A DNA stretch of 64,000 nt from Ostrinia nubilalis (taxonomy: Eukaryota; Arthropoda; Insecta; Lepidoptera; Crambidae), in assembly GCF_963855985.1 (NCBI RefSeq), contig NC_087100.1:5367001-5431000 (forward strand). The letters run 5' to 3'. The notes under the pieces are model-generated. The model was not told the DNA's origin. It worked only from the letters and a program-made list of their open reading frames with translations, and made no database searches. The position numbers were made by a program, and so were the translations under genes. Positions 21,197 to 32,332 of this stretch are shown here, piece by piece (the stretch's first letter is position 1; each line of letters begins with the position of its first letter).

Positions 21197-21460
21197 TGTT
21201 TCGAGCTCAGACTTTCGAATATATGAAGGAATAAGGGTCTCTTCAATGACTAATTATTATTGAAATTACGGTTTTAACGTTTATTTAAAGTGATAGGTTT
21301 ACAGACTGTATGCAACGAGATCAAATTGTCGAGTGTTAGAAACGTTCGATTTTAAGTTGACAGGAGGGCGGCGCGGCGCGAAGTTAGCTGCGATCTTCAC
21401 TCTGGTTCCGCGCCTTTGACGTCATGAGTTGTTTTCTTGCGCCCATAGATGGCGCTAACA
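21197..21460 (-). repeat. BEL/Pao 5' LTR (promoter LTR)
   Basis: Identical to the 3' LTR over 264 bp. In element orientation this is the promoter copy. It carries TGACGTCA (21417-21424) and a GC-rich CGCGCCGCGCCGCC block. No canonical TATA box stands out. Confidence 0.93.
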
Positions 21461-21465
21461 ACAAT
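21461..21465. repeat. BEL/Pao target-site duplication, right
   Basis: ACAAT, matching 15124-15128. Confidence 0.9.
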
Positions 21466-21639
21466 TTTTAAGAACTAATTTAATTACATTATCACTACCA
21501 CGAGATTTGGCAACACACAAACACTTTTAGAAAGGTAAAAAGGTAGCACACGCCATGGTCGCGGGCAGACATAAGAGATAAGCGCGGCGGCGTCTGCTCG
21601 GGCGCAATTAATTTTCTTCACCCACCCGCATTTGCACAA

Positions 21640-21840
21640 TTTTTTTTTTTTTTTGCATGCGATCAATTATAATTTAATAGTCCAAACAATGACATACTTA
21701 GAAAGAAGAAAGAAAGAAGAAGAAAGAAAATAACTTTATTTTGGCAACAACAAATTCAGGCAACATAGACATACACAAAAAAATTATAACTAAGTTGCCA
21801 AAAAAGGTCACCCACTCAGTAATATCTTGACTTGATTTGA
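21640..21840 (-). repeat. Poly(T) and GAAA-rich block, probable retroelement tail
   Basis: A 16-T run near 21640 and, from 21698, GAAAGAAGAAAGAAAG followed by AATAACTTTATTTTGGCAAC. On the minus strand this reads GTTGCCAAAATAAAGTTATT then a pyrimidine-rich tail, that is, an AATAAA signal followed by a simple repeat. It suggests the 3' end of a minus-strand retroelement whose body is not recognisable. Confidence 0.35.
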
Positions 21841-23309
21841 TTGTATACTTGCAGTAATAAAAAGTTAAGTCATTAATAAAAAACGTTTCGGTGTAACAAG
21901 CGGCCGCCTAACACCTCCCTCGGCCAAGAATCACGGCGTTTCATCATCATGTTAATGACAAAAGAAGACCAATTTGCGTCGAGAGCAATCTCATTGTTTT
22001 TGATTAAAATTATTATTGTTCGCGTTTTATTTCCCTCTCTTTCTGTTTCCCGTATCGCGGCGAGACGGCATTACGATGCTGCGTTTGAGACTGCTAATAC
22101 ACTTTGAACAAATTGAGCGAGGCTTGTAATGAAATGGAAATTAAACGAATTTTATTATTTGGAAGGAGGAAAAAATTAAGCCTCGATGCTCTAAGAATTC
22201 TTTGATCTGTTTTCATCCGTTTTTCAGTTAATTATAGAGGCTCCTCGAGATTTGTAAGGAGGTCGAGAGAAGCCCCGAAATGAGCCGTGTTTGAGTGGAC
22301 AAAAATGTTTATGACTACCGATCAAAATGTCTTAAGATTCAGCCAAACCAACGCGTGCAGATCGCGTCGGATGGCGATCACTGCGCGTGCATAGGCCAAT
22401 GACTTGACGCGCGACCAATGACAGGACGCTCGACTAATGACAGGACAAAGAAGTGTCGTATAAGTTTACACAGTACTTTTTAAGTAGGTACAGAAGAACA
22501 CTGTAAAGTCTTTTGTAGTTATGGGTAATAGGAGGTACTTTACTTCACTTTATAAGGTGCTGTCGATTGTGCTTAAAACCTACCCGTTATGAGATGTGTT
22601 TACGTTGAAATAGTGTGTCTATTTCATCGTAATCGCATCGGCCAATTGTAATATCTGATTGATTACAATTTAAATACCTCCATAAAGTGGCGTTCTGTCT
22701 CTGAAATTATATCTTGAATATTAATTACGAAACGCGAACCATTCTCGGGCTTGTTAAATGTTTAACGTACAATCACGGTGCGGCTATTTACAGATCACTC
22801 GAAAACGGACCTAGAATTTCCATTTACAAACAAATACGGTGATATTAGAACCTCAGGAGTAATGCAGTGCAATATTTGTGGAAATGGACTCCCTGGTGCG
22901 CACTGTCTGCTTGTACGTGGCTTAAATTCTGAACTCGACGCATCTTGGTTCGGAGTGCAGCGCGCAGTGTGAATATCATAGGCCAGGAGATAGGGTGGAG
23001 TTGACAGTAATAATAGAGATTGATTTATAAAAATAACATATTGGTCATCATTTCTCTCCAACCATCGCATCGCTTCCGCAGAATATTAACAATATGTTCT
23101 GGGTCCTATTATGCTGAGTGTTTGCCATTTTTGGTTCTAATCGTTGTACTTAGGTAATTATATAATTAATCTGTGTAATTTTATGTACGAATCATAAATG
23201 TTTTTTTTTTCTTTCTTTCTTTTATAAGAGGTCCAGTGATAAACATAAGCATTCTCCAATAGTTTTCAGATTGAACGGCTGAAAAATAACTGCATTCTGT
23301 GTTTCTGCC
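21841..23309. other. Non-coding, one MITE remnant
   Basis: No gene recognised. At 22331-22400 the words GCCAAACCAACGCG and GGATGGCGATCACTGCGCG resemble one arm of the palindromic MITE at 25243-25379, so a half-copy may lie here. Confidence 0.4.
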
Positions 23310-24700
23310 TTAACCCTCCGTGTACGAGGTGACTAAAAGTTACGTCCCGTACCAGGTGGGGTATGACACACCCCAATATACAAAGTGATAAAATTTTCAT
23401 TCAACATTTTTTTAGGTGGAATTTAATATTTAATATTGATTATTTACGTATGCTAATTAGGTTTAACCCATTACTTCCCAAGCATCGAAATCTTTGGAAT
23501 TTTTTAATCAAATCTTGAAACTAAGTTCATAATAGGCTAAGAAAAAATAATAAAAACAAAAAAATAAAAAAAATGTACCTTTATTGCCGAGTCAGCCTGT
23601 CCTATAAATATGACAGTGGGGACATGTGATCAGAAATAATAAAAGATAACAATTATAAGAAAATTAGCAGTATTTGAAAATTTGTCCGTAAACAGCTTTA
23701 AACATAAAGTTTTAGGAACTTATTTTGTATGGTAAGGCATAAAACAATCACTGCAGAGTGTTTTTTTTCACATTTAGCGCAAAAAATAAGAGTTTTTTTT
23801 ACAATCTTCTCCCTGGTAATGCCTCTATTTGTCCCTCTTCGTCATATAGTCGTCAATATTGATCATATTGTTAAACCTCACAGGTTGTAAAAGGCGTTCA
23901 TATGTACCTGGTGCAGGTTTGCTTGCCTTGCCTCCCGATTTTTTTATCCAAGAAAAAACCCTACGCTTGAAATCTTTCTAGATTTCAATGTCTCATCTTT
24001 ATTTACCTCGTTGTAAATAAATAAATAATCCATGCATTCACTAGGGACATGTCTAAAACACGAATGACTAAGGCCAATACCATTTTTTGCCCCTGAAGCT
24101 GAAGATAATCTATTGTTTACAGAATTGGACGAAAGTCAACGATAGAAATATTTGAAGTTTTGTGAACTTTTTGTTCACTAATCCCCGTTAACGCCAATTG
24201 GAGCTTATAAAACTTATAATGGGAAATAATTAACTAAAAAGTTCATTAATCCCCATTACGTTAAAAATAATATCCTAATATAACGGGGATTAATGAACTT
24301 GTTAGTTCATTATTCCCCATTATAAGCTCCAATTGGCGTTAACGGGGATTAGTGAACAAAAAGTTCACTCTTCCCCGTTGACGGGGATTGTCAATGGGGA
24401 ATAGTGGAATAAGCCCATTGTTTTGCGGTATTAGATACCAGCTGAATTTCAGAATATACTGGATTACTAGAAGAAGTCGCCAGAACCTTCTTCCATGTCA
24501 GTCATTTCGTCCACTTCGTCCGGAGGTAATATGGCTACTTCATTATCGTCCAACTCCTCATCACTAGGTACAGTTTTCTTTATATCTGTTCGGCAGAAAC
24601 CTTTTGAGTAATCTAAACACAAGACCCGCAAGAAACAAACAATTGACACGTTTGAACTAGTGCTTATCGTTGCAGATCCGAAAATGCTTTCGCGGCAAAT
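23310..24700 (-). pseudogene. Decayed piggyBac-like element
   Basis: A TTAA at 23310-23313 is followed by CCCTCCGTGTACGAGG, a plausible piggyBac-like terminus. On the minus strand, 24467-24560 encodes an acidic stretch (PSDEELDDNEVAILPPDEVDE) like the N-terminus of piggyBac-type transposases. About 23730-23840 encodes a decayed cysteine motif (FCAKCEKKH then C) like their C-terminal zinc domain. The catalytic middle is not recognisable and frames are broken. The second TTAA end was not found. A palindromic MITE at 24162-24368 lies inside. Confidence 0.5.
24162..24368. mobile_element. 207-bp palindromic MITE
   Basis: The left arm GTGAACTTTTTGTTCACTAATCCCCGTTAACGCC... is repeated inverted at the right end, and the two halves pair over most of their length; CCCCGTTAACG and GGAGCTTATAA occur in both arms. 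It encodes nothing. It would form a strong hairpin if transcribed. It appears to have inserted into the older piggyBac-like remnant. Confidence 0.75.
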
Positions 24701-25242
24701 TGTATAGACATGTTCCCAGTGTCATATTTATAGTACGGCTTATTTTGAAACATAACCACAAGTTTTTAAATTATGTTTTGTTTATGTTTAATTTTTTTAT
24801 GTATTGGTAGATGTCTAAGAATCAGTTTTATGTAAATTGCAGTTGGCCAGTTTTTTTATATTATGGTATATAAAATTAAAATATGATGCTTCTTTTTGAG
24901 GTAACAAAAGTGTTAATTTGAAAAAATTATATTAAAATAACGGATACACTTTCTGCAGCCAGAATATGAAGAATAAAGTCAATAATTATTGTCTATCCCT
25001 TGGACTAAGAACTGCACTGTCACGTTCCGATTCTAATTTCTTTATATCTCTGTAGGATCTGGTAGATTTTTAAGGAAATCTGGCCCTGGGAGTGCACGGA
25101 TTCAAATCTATGCTCCCGGCGTCCATTACTTCGCTATACTATCATGTTAATTAAGAGATCAAAATAATTATTTATGTAGTTACCTACATTATTTTTTGTT
25201 TGTGGGCTTTGCGCATGTTTCGTCACAAGACAAACATTGTTG
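24701..25242. other. AT-rich non-coding DNA
   Basis: No gene or repeat recognised. Confidence 0.4.
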
Positions 25243-25379
25243 TAAGGGTTCGGCCAAACCAACGCGATCACACCGCGATCAGCCGGCGTGCAGCGATGGC
25301 GATCAGACCTAAATGCATTGATCGCCATCGCTGCACGCCGATTGATCGCGTGTGATCGCGTTGGTTTGGCCGAACCTTA
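25243..25379. mobile_element. 137-bp palindromic MITE (GGCCAAACCAACGCGATCAC)
   Basis: Two arms of about 60 bases, left GGTTCGGCCAAACCAACGCG..., right its inverse, with a loop of about 13 bases (GACCTAAATGCAT). The arms differ at only a few positions, so it is a young or well-conserved foldback. GC-rich compared with its surroundings. No coding capacity. Confidence 0.8.
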
Positions 25380-26484
25380 AATTATTATAATCTCATGTAA
25401 GTGAACTACCTTTTTCTTATGAGAATAAATATTCTTTAAACCGAAATTTAATTTTCTGTGACATTTGATTAAATGTTGTTCAAAATGTCTTGAAATTTTT
25501 CATCAAATTACATTATGTTTTTGTTGCAAAATGACACATTTTAATACTATTAAGAATTGTGAATTAATATTTGAAGGTTTTCTTCCACAGAATATGTTCA
25601 TTAAAGGCAATTTTACCTATCCATAAAGGCACATAATTTGGGGCAAATGGGACGATATTCAAAAAATATAAGTACGCGACAAAGACTTCTGGTAGGATCC
25701 ATTATAAGATGTATTTACTGTGTCTATTTCGAAGAAAACGAAAATTAATTACTGATCCTCTTAGCACTGGCCTACATAGACTATTGATTTGTCCCAAATA
25801 AAGTATCCCTAGCATTGAATTAAAGTTATCTTTGGAGATGTACCTAACCTATTCAAAGACACCACTGCGATGAGATAAATAAAACATTAGATTTAAATGT
25901 GTGACGTCACAAGTCATACGTGTAACAAAAATCTGAGGAATGAGTGATAAAAGACACCTATAACATTTACTCTGAAGCTCAGAGATTTGTTTCTTTTACT
26001 TTGTAAGGAAGATTTCACGAATGGCCTGTATTTTGATTTAAAGATATAACTCGGTTAAAAAAATATGTCCAACGCTAGAAATCGGTTTTATGAAATCAAT
26101 CTAAAAACTCAATTTGAGTTTGGCTGTAATTAAGCTAGTAGCTTAGTTTTTGAATCGGTTTTTAAATGTAGATTTCAGACTTACCTAATAGAAGTCGTCG
26201 GGGGTTTGCACTACAACTATTTATTATCATTTTAACTCCCGTGAAAATGCTGACTGCCAATCATCTACAACTGCCTACAATACTACCTACGTGCATTTCC
26301 CAAGGTACACTCATATACGAGGTATTTGTCCAATGGTAGTTATGCGCACTATCCCTTTCAAAGTTTTCCTTTTAGGATAGGGTCTGGATTCCCTATAAAA
26401 GAAAACAGCAGTCAAATATGTATCAAGATGACATTAAACACTACGATTTCACAAAACACTGTTTCCGTCAAATGCACACAGCTC
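25380..26484. other. AT-rich non-coding DNA
   Basis: No gene or repeat recognised. Confidence 0.4.
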
Positions 26485-27144
26485 ATAACGCACCCTTAGA
26501 ATGAAAGTGACTTAACTCAAAATTCCTGTTACTCTCGATTTCACCATAAACTGACCTTATAAAGCATGCTCTATATCCCTGTATAGATAAAGTGACCTAT
26601 CCCTTAGTAAAGGCAGAGAAACGCATACTTCGGTCTCTTTCACTAGTCCCGCTTTTCATGTATGCATATTGTGTGAAAGAGGCAGAACTAGTTTTACGTC
26701 GGCGGTGCTTGCGAGTGTACGTGTAAAACATTGGCGGATCTCGAATTGTATCTGTTTATTACAAAAATACTGTAAAGGTAAGTTCATATTTTTTTTGTCA
26801 TAAAGTGACCTTTTAATAAATAGGTCTGTATTTAAACTAAATATGTTAGAGTATTCAGTGTTCATTTATGGATTCGGTCTGTTTAGTCAAAAATATAAAT
26901 GAAGGATACACGACACTTTTACGAATAGGACTATTTATGACTGAACTAACCTAATTTAGTTTTGATATTTTTGATATTGCGCCTGTGTAGAAGAAAAAAT
27001 AAAAAGGACCGATTAAAATATTTTTGGAATATGTCGCTTTAATATAAAATTTGTTCAAGATATGTATAAATTTATGTACTTAAGAGTTTAATAAGTTGTG
27101 TTGTTTCAGACTTTACTTCACAAGTTTACTAGTAAACTAAGAGC

Positions 27145-27453
27145 TAGTGAACGCCAGACCTACGTCATTTTATAAAAGCTGAAAGTTTATCAGCGTATGC
27201 TCCCAATATAGGTTATAATGTTGGTGAATTATGAAGTTTGGGTCATCGTGGCTTTGGGAGCTTTAGAGCTACCCTAAAAAACTGTCAGGCAAGGAGTTGG
27301 AACTGTCAAAACTGTGTGAGTGTTGGGGAAAATATTTCTAATTATTGCCAAAATATTAAACAAAAAAAAATCAGATTTTATAGTATATCCTATATTGGGA
27401 TACGCTGACAAACTTTCAGCTTTTATAAAATGACGTAGGTCTGGCGTTCACTA
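27145..27453. mobile_element. 305-bp MITE with 60-bp TIRs and TA duplication
   Basis: Left arm from 27147 (GTGAACGCCAGACCTACGTC) and right arm ending 27451 are inverse copies over about 60 bases, including TTTTATAAAAGCTGAAAGTTT. TA dinucleotides flank both ends, as in Tc1/mariner-derived MITEs. The spacer is unique and non-coding. Confidence 0.75.
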
Positions 27454-27569
27454 ACTCTTACTCTATAGTCAAAATAACATCAAGACGAGTTAGTTCAAGA
27501 TATGTTTAGTTTGATGGTAATAACACCTCCAAACATGCAAACTGATAATGAAAACAAAGACAGTGAGCT

Positions 27570-28225
27570 TTTTTTCCCTCGGGGATGACGGAGTCAAACA
27601 GCTTCTGAAGAGCCTTTAGTGCCGGTGCTCCACCTGCTTTCAGAAGCTCAGCCGTGATTCCATCATCACCTTGTACCTTGTTGTTTTTCAGGTGTTTGAG
27701 AGCCATTCTAATCTCGCACAGACTGACGTCCGAGATATCTTATAGTGTCGGGTCAATCTAGCTCTTGGGTCTTCGGCTAGATTTGTGATCAGGTGTGCGT
27801 ACACTCGTGATAATTTTCCGTAGAACCTCAACCTCTTCCAATATCTCAGGCCCCGACGAGATGACTCTGCCATCCTCGGTCTTCAGCTTGGTCAGTTGGC
27901 TTTGGCCAACAGACAGATCTCTTGTTATAGAGCCCTTGTTACGCTCAGTCGCCTCTTTAATTGGGTCTGTATCAAATTGGCGTAGGTCGCGAGTTGAGTA
28001 TACTTGCAGAACCAAGTTTCTTTTCTCTTCCATAAGTTGGTGAGGTCAGAGATCTTTTTGGTTCCTTTTGAACGACGGGTTTTAGTGAACTTAGACCCAG
28101 TCGTTTGGACAATTCCTACGAACCTGTCATTGCATTCGTCCACATTTCCGTAGTCTCCTAGGCTTTAAAAAGATTTTGCAATTCGAGATAAAAGCTTTCG
28201 GGGTTTTGGAGCTGGATGAGCGCTA
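27570..28225 (-). pseudogene. RTE LINE, inverted 5' part (linker and early reverse transcriptase)
   Basis: Minus-strand pieces in several frames read, in element order, LALIQLQNPESFYLELQNLF, then DECNDRFVG, TTGSKFTKTRRSK, TDPIKEATERNKGS, KTEDGRVISSGPEILEEVE, and finally the reverse transcriptase start ALKHLKNNKVQGDDGITAEL. This is the segment between endonuclease and polymerase of RTE-type LINEs. Stops and shifts make it non-functional. It abuts, back to back, the plus-strand piece that carries the later part of the same kind of element, as in a 5'-inverted insertion. Confidence 0.75.
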
Positions 28226-28990
28226 GGCAGAGCGAAGACTTCATCACCTTCATTGGATTCGCGGAACATATCGTAGTCATGCTCGATGGCTTCTCGATGT
28301 ATGAAGAGCTTCTCAACAAATGGTTCTTAAAATGAACATGGACAAGACAAAAATCATGTCAAATATCCGTGTTGTAACCCACACCTCTGAAAGTTAGAGA
28401 CTACACTCGAAGTTGTTGACAATTAAGTGTACCTGGGACAATCCAGTTAGGTAGGTCCAACTTCGAGAAAGAGGTCAACCGTCGAATTCATCTCGGCTGT
28501 GCTGCGTTCGGTAAGCTTCGCAATATTCTCGCGTCCGAAATGCCGCAGTGTCTCAAAACAAAATTCTTTGACCAGTGTGTGTTGCCAATGACAACTTAAG
28601 GATCTGAGACGTGGTCGCTTTCTATGGGTCTCATAAGAAGGCCCGAGGGCGATGGAGCGTGCTATTCTCGGAGTCTCCCTGCGCGATCGAATCAGAAATG
28701 AGAAGATCCGCAGTAGAACCAAAGTGACATAGCACGCAGAATCGCTAAAATCATGTGGCAGTGGGCGGGGTACATAGCTTACAGAGTTGATGGGCCGCTG
28801 GGGCAAAAAAGTTCTCGAGTGGCGACCACGAGTTGGAAGACGTAGTGGCAGGCCCTCCACTAGGTGGATCGACGATCTGGTGAAGGTCGCGGGAGGTGCC
28901 TATGCGGGCGGCGCAGGACCTGTCGTTTTGGAAATCTTTGGAGTAGGCCTTTGTCCAGCAATAAGTAAACGTCATTCGGCTGAAACGAAC
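28226..28990 (+). pseudogene. RTE LINE, 3' part (late reverse transcriptase to tail)
   Basis: Plus-strand pieces read DFITFIGFAEHIVVM (the YADD box decayed to AEH), KMNMDKTKIMS, FEKEVNRRIHLG.AAFGKLRNI, QCVLPM, GSETWSLSMGLI, then RWGKKVLEWRPRVGRRSGRPSTRW and a C-terminal block matching the RTE tails at 38181 and 54845. Several stops and shifts. It begins where the inverted 5' part begins, which suggests one insertion event. Confidence 0.78.
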
Positions 28991-29672
28991 GACTAAGAAG
29001 CAAACTATACCCTTGGGCTATACTTTGGTTAGTTTTTTTCATACAAAAAGGCTACCTTATAGCACCCAATATCTGAATGTGTAATTCGAATTATCCGATT
29101 TATCCAACACTGTCTTATTGCTCACCTACCTACACCAAGAAATCTTTCACCGAAAAAGTAGTTAGTAGTGTACATCGTATTGTAGTTAGTACCTAGATAA
29201 TTATTTTTTTAGGTTTGGTCAGGTACCTTTGGTTTGGACAGGTTAGAGCACTTGCCCCACCCTGCCCCACCGTGGCTACGCCCATGTTCACTACCTTATA
29301 TTCACATAATATTAAGTATAGTAATGACTTATGTCAACAGATTCATTTGCAATATGCGTCATAAACAGACTTAATTAATAAAAAATCTCATCAGTTTCAA
29401 AAGTATTTTGTAATAAAGTGACCTAATTTAGAAGTACTTTATATTTTATGTCAAAATATATACTAAATAAAGTATAATTACAAAAAATACTCTGCCAATG
29501 TTAACTCAAAAGGTTAATCAATAAATCTACTTAAAATCAATCAAATGCGACGGAACACGAAAGAGATATAGTAAAATGTATTCAAGACTACACTTTTTTG
29601 AAGACTTTCTTGTTCATTTACCACAAATTGCATTTTTTGGATTCGGTCACTTTCATTCTAAGGGTGCGATAA

Positions 29673-30029
29673 AGTGTTGACTGCTAAAAACGACGTCTCA
29701 CAAGATCCGATTGTTCGCTGCCGGCATGCAAACGTTTATGACGTAATAGACGTGTAAATGCAGTAGATTTAATGTCGTTTAGTCCATATTTTTTTTAAAT
29801 TATACATACATACAATTACGGTATTTTATTATCAATCAATATCTCATTAAATTTATTTATATTATCTTATTTTTAAATATCACTGAACTTTTCAAACGAC
29901 GTCACTGTTGAGTGGTCTTATTACTATAATGTAGAGCTCTAGGTAGAAATTACTTACAGTAATTAAGAAAGTTATCAAAGATAAAAGATTTAAGTGGGCG
30001 GGCTTCTAAAACGTTGGATGTAAATTAAA
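29673..30029. other. AT-rich non-coding DNA
   Basis: No gene or repeat recognised. Confidence 0.4.
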
Positions 30030-30212
30030 TTAAGAGTATGCGCACACCGTTGATTTTTCGTCGGCCGATAGTTTAGTCGGGCAGTTGATCAGTATGGGCA
30101 TGTATGGGAGTGCGCACACTACGCCGATTCGATTTGGCCGATTCTTCATACAAATTAAAATCGGGCACAACTATCGGCCAACTAAAAATCAACGGTGTGC
30201 GCCTACTCTTAA
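30030..30212. mobile_element. TTAA-flanked MITE, 175 bp (piggyBac-type)
   Basis: TTAA at 30030-30033 and 30209-30212 flank GAGTATGCGCACACCGTTGA and its near-inverse GTGTGCGCCTACTC. Inner arms share GGCCGATAGTT and GGCCGATTCTTCATACAAAT. The element at 59526-62914 shares the inner words GTTGGCCGAT and TTTGTATGAAGAATCG, so the two belong to related families. No coding sequence. Confidence 0.7.
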
Positions 30213-30273
30213 ACCCTTACGTTTTTATAATCAAACAATGCCAATTAAACTGTTTGTAAAGACAACCGTACAC

Positions 30274-30387
30274 TAAGGCTGGGTTGCACCATCTTACTTT
30301 AACTTTGACAAACGTCAAAAATCTGTCAAACTCCATACAAAAAGCACCTGTATACGGTCAAAATTAGGTGGTGCAACTCAGCCTTAA
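30274..30387. mobile_element. MITE family C, copy 1 (TIR AAGGCTGGGTTGCACCA)
   Basis: A 114-bp element with TIRs TAAGGCTGGGTTGCACCATC and the inverse of GGTGGTGCAACTCAGCCTTA. Interior words GACAAACGTCAAA, CATACAAAAAGCACC and ACGGTCAAA. Other copies: 36841-36955, 37494-37617 and 54116-54247, making it the most frequent small element in the window. Confidence 0.85.
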
Positions 30388-32235
30388 TGCGTTCGAATCA
30401 CATTATTTAATTGTTCCACAAACTTGTGTTATCGCTTAATAAAATCGTCCATAAAGAATTATCAAATAAAAGGCAAAGAAATGTCTTCACTTGTAACATA
30501 AGGCGTGCTTTGAAGCAGCGTGGGACTACTTACTACTACTATACATTATGCTTGCTTTCGTTTAGCTATAGTTTTTGTGAAAAGCACAAACATAAGGCTG
30601 GATTGTGTTTTCATTCGCACTAAAGAGAATTTCATGGAGACTGAAGGGGTGCTAAATCAGAAGTTGCTGCTGCAGATTGCAAGACAACTTTTAGAACATC
30701 AAATTTATGAAAAAGTAAGGACGGAATGATGATGCATGGTTGCAAAGTATGACCAAGACCAGATCCTGTCTCTTTCTTTCTAGGTGTCAGAGCCATCAAG
30801 GTATAAGAACTTTTATTTCGCCAATGACGATGGCTCAATAACGAGATCATGTATTTAATTTCTCTGAAGTTGCATTATAATCTATTCAATAATTTTTGCG
30901 TGCAGAAATAACAAACATCAATCCATTTTCACAAACTTTCACTTTTTTTAAGTAATGTTATAGTTAAGGCAAATCTTAGGTATGGTATGAACTGAGACCC
31001 CAATTAACACAACTTACGGTATCCCTGATTGCCAATAGAAAACTTTCTAAGTGAAGCCGTAACAAATAAATCGATTTACTGAACAAATTATACAAAATTT
31101 CCCCCGAATTTCGGTAACGAGCGTCGTAAACGCCCTTTTTAATATTTCCCCTGCTCATGAGACTGTATTTTTTGTAATTAGAAAAGTAGGAGCAATTAAA
31201 ACTTTTATAATTGTCGAGATGGGGGGATGCTGAAATTTACTTTGCAGTGAACAATGGGCGCCCAGCAGAGACAATAAAAAGGCAACTTAAAAACTTTCTC
31301 AATTAGAAACGGAATTGTTACCTTCACCGGGTCGATGCATCATCATGCCACGTTAGGAATTACAGCGTGGGAAGCGGTGCAGCGGATAATTTTTGTGTTA
31401 TGTTCGGTGGGAATACGGTTGGATTATTTTAGGGGTTATTTTTGCTTGCGCTGAACACGTTGTGTTATTAAGCACATAATTAAATCTTGCTTGAGCACAC
31501 CATATTATTTATCACATAATTATACGATAGCTAATTAGCTATTATATTTGATACCAGCCGAATTTATTGTTAACTAGACTTTGTGCGTGGTTTCGTCTGC
31601 GTGTATTTTATAGTCCATATGACTCAGAAATAATGTAGGCAGGTAACCATCGGCTTCAGATGTTACTTTTGACAAACAAGCTGTCAAACTTTGTCAGTTT
31701 GAGAGTTTGTCATAAATTAACCTTTATAACTCTAAAATCGAATAAGTAAGTTTGATGAGTGTTTTTGTTATGTAGATGAAATTCGACATTATTAGGGCCC
31801 TGGATGACTGACTGCACTAGATATTAGACAATCTACTCGTAATAATCGTCTTAAAATCAACTACGTCATCGCTTCGCTGCATGCCAAAGTGAGATATAAG
31901 AAGGTAAATGACAACCTATTTTTGGAAAACATCCTTGGTCGGTTTTTGTGAAATTGGACATAAATGTGACATTAATTTGAAAACACTTCAGATCTGTCTG
32001 CTTAAATTGTTTCTGACGAGAAAGTAAACAACTTATGATAAACGTGGGCGAAGCTCCACTTGTAGGGCGATATTTTAATTTAGACTATACTTTTAATTTT
32101 ATTTATTCGGACCCGATTATCGCCTTAGATAGTTCGATTGTTTCAAGTTATTTATAATTCAGACTCAGATTAATAAAATAATTATAAGATGAGACACATT
32201 TCTTTCAGTAGGTACTCTATATACCTACAATATAC
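30388..32235. other. AT-rich non-coding DNA
   Basis: No gene recognised. At 31580-31610 and 32040-32070 there are weak echoes of the CGGCTTCGCCCGCG border (for example CGTGGGCGAAGCTCCACTTG), probably eroded repeats of the GACA-tailed group. Confidence 0.4.
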
Positions 32236-32247
32236 ATAAGCGACAAT

Positions 32248-32332
32248 AGCCGGTGGCCGGTAACGGTGAAGGTGGTCGGACTGGTTGACTCGTGATCCGA
32301 GGAACGCGGGTTATATCCCCGCCGCCACTGGA
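32248..32332 (+). repeat. tRNA-like SINE head (tentative)
   Basis: GGTGGCCGGTAACGGTGAAGG, then TGGTCGGACTGGTTGACTCG and CGCGGGTTATATCCCCGCC. The last part has the place and partial sequence of an RNA polymerase III B box (GGTTCGANTCC) but is diverged. It could be the head of a tRNA-derived SINE; a complete cloverleaf cannot be drawn convincingly. It ends at the TTAA of the next element. Confidence 0.3.

Larger units (their letters stand above)
15129..21460 (-). mobile_element. Full-length BEL/Pao LTR retrotransposon, 6332 bp
   Basis: Two 264-bp LTRs (15129-15392 and 21197-21460) bounded by TG...CA are identical by eye and flanked by ACAAT. On the minus strand the order is 5' LTR, tRNA-Tyr-type primer site, gag with a DUF1759-like region, zinc knuckles, DSG protease, reverse transcriptase, RNase H, HHCC/DDE integrase, and a DUF5641-like tail. 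This order (integrase last) and the gag type identify BEL/Pao. No envelope-like frame follows pol. Identical LTRs mean insertion too recent for visible divergence, or later gene conversion. The gag-pol frame is interrupted at about 19640 and 18740, so this exact sequence would not give one continuous polyprotein. Confidence 0.95.
26485..29672. mobile_element. 3.2-kb element with 23-bp TIRs and ATAA duplication
   Basis: CGCACCCTTAGAATGAAAGTGAC starts at 26489, and its exact inverse ends at 29668: a perfect 23-bp TIR. ATAA lies on both outer sides (26485-26488 and 29669-29672). The interior contains a MITE (27147-27451) and an inverted RTE LINE (about 27570-28990); without them about 1.4 kb is left. 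The word AAAGTGACC recurs near both ends (26588, 26809, 29415), perhaps subterminal binding sites. No transposase is visible. A 4-bp duplication other than TTAA leaves the superfamily open. Confidence 0.7.

Noticed and set aside
22778..23070. Overlapping frames on both strands (64 and 91 residues), one with a CNICG motif
   Set aside because: A single CXXC without a partner pair, no splice context and no family resemblance.
25134..25328. 64-residue frame with an Arg/His-rich start
   Set aside because: It is one arm of the palindromic MITE at 25243-25379 read as protein.
28447..28860. 137-residue minus-strand frame
   Set aside because: Antisense shadow of the plus-strand RTE 3' part, where the recognised motifs are.
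32248..32332. Functional tRNA gene
   Set aside because: Only a diverged B-box-like block and an approximate A-box region; no convincing cloverleaf or anticodon stem.
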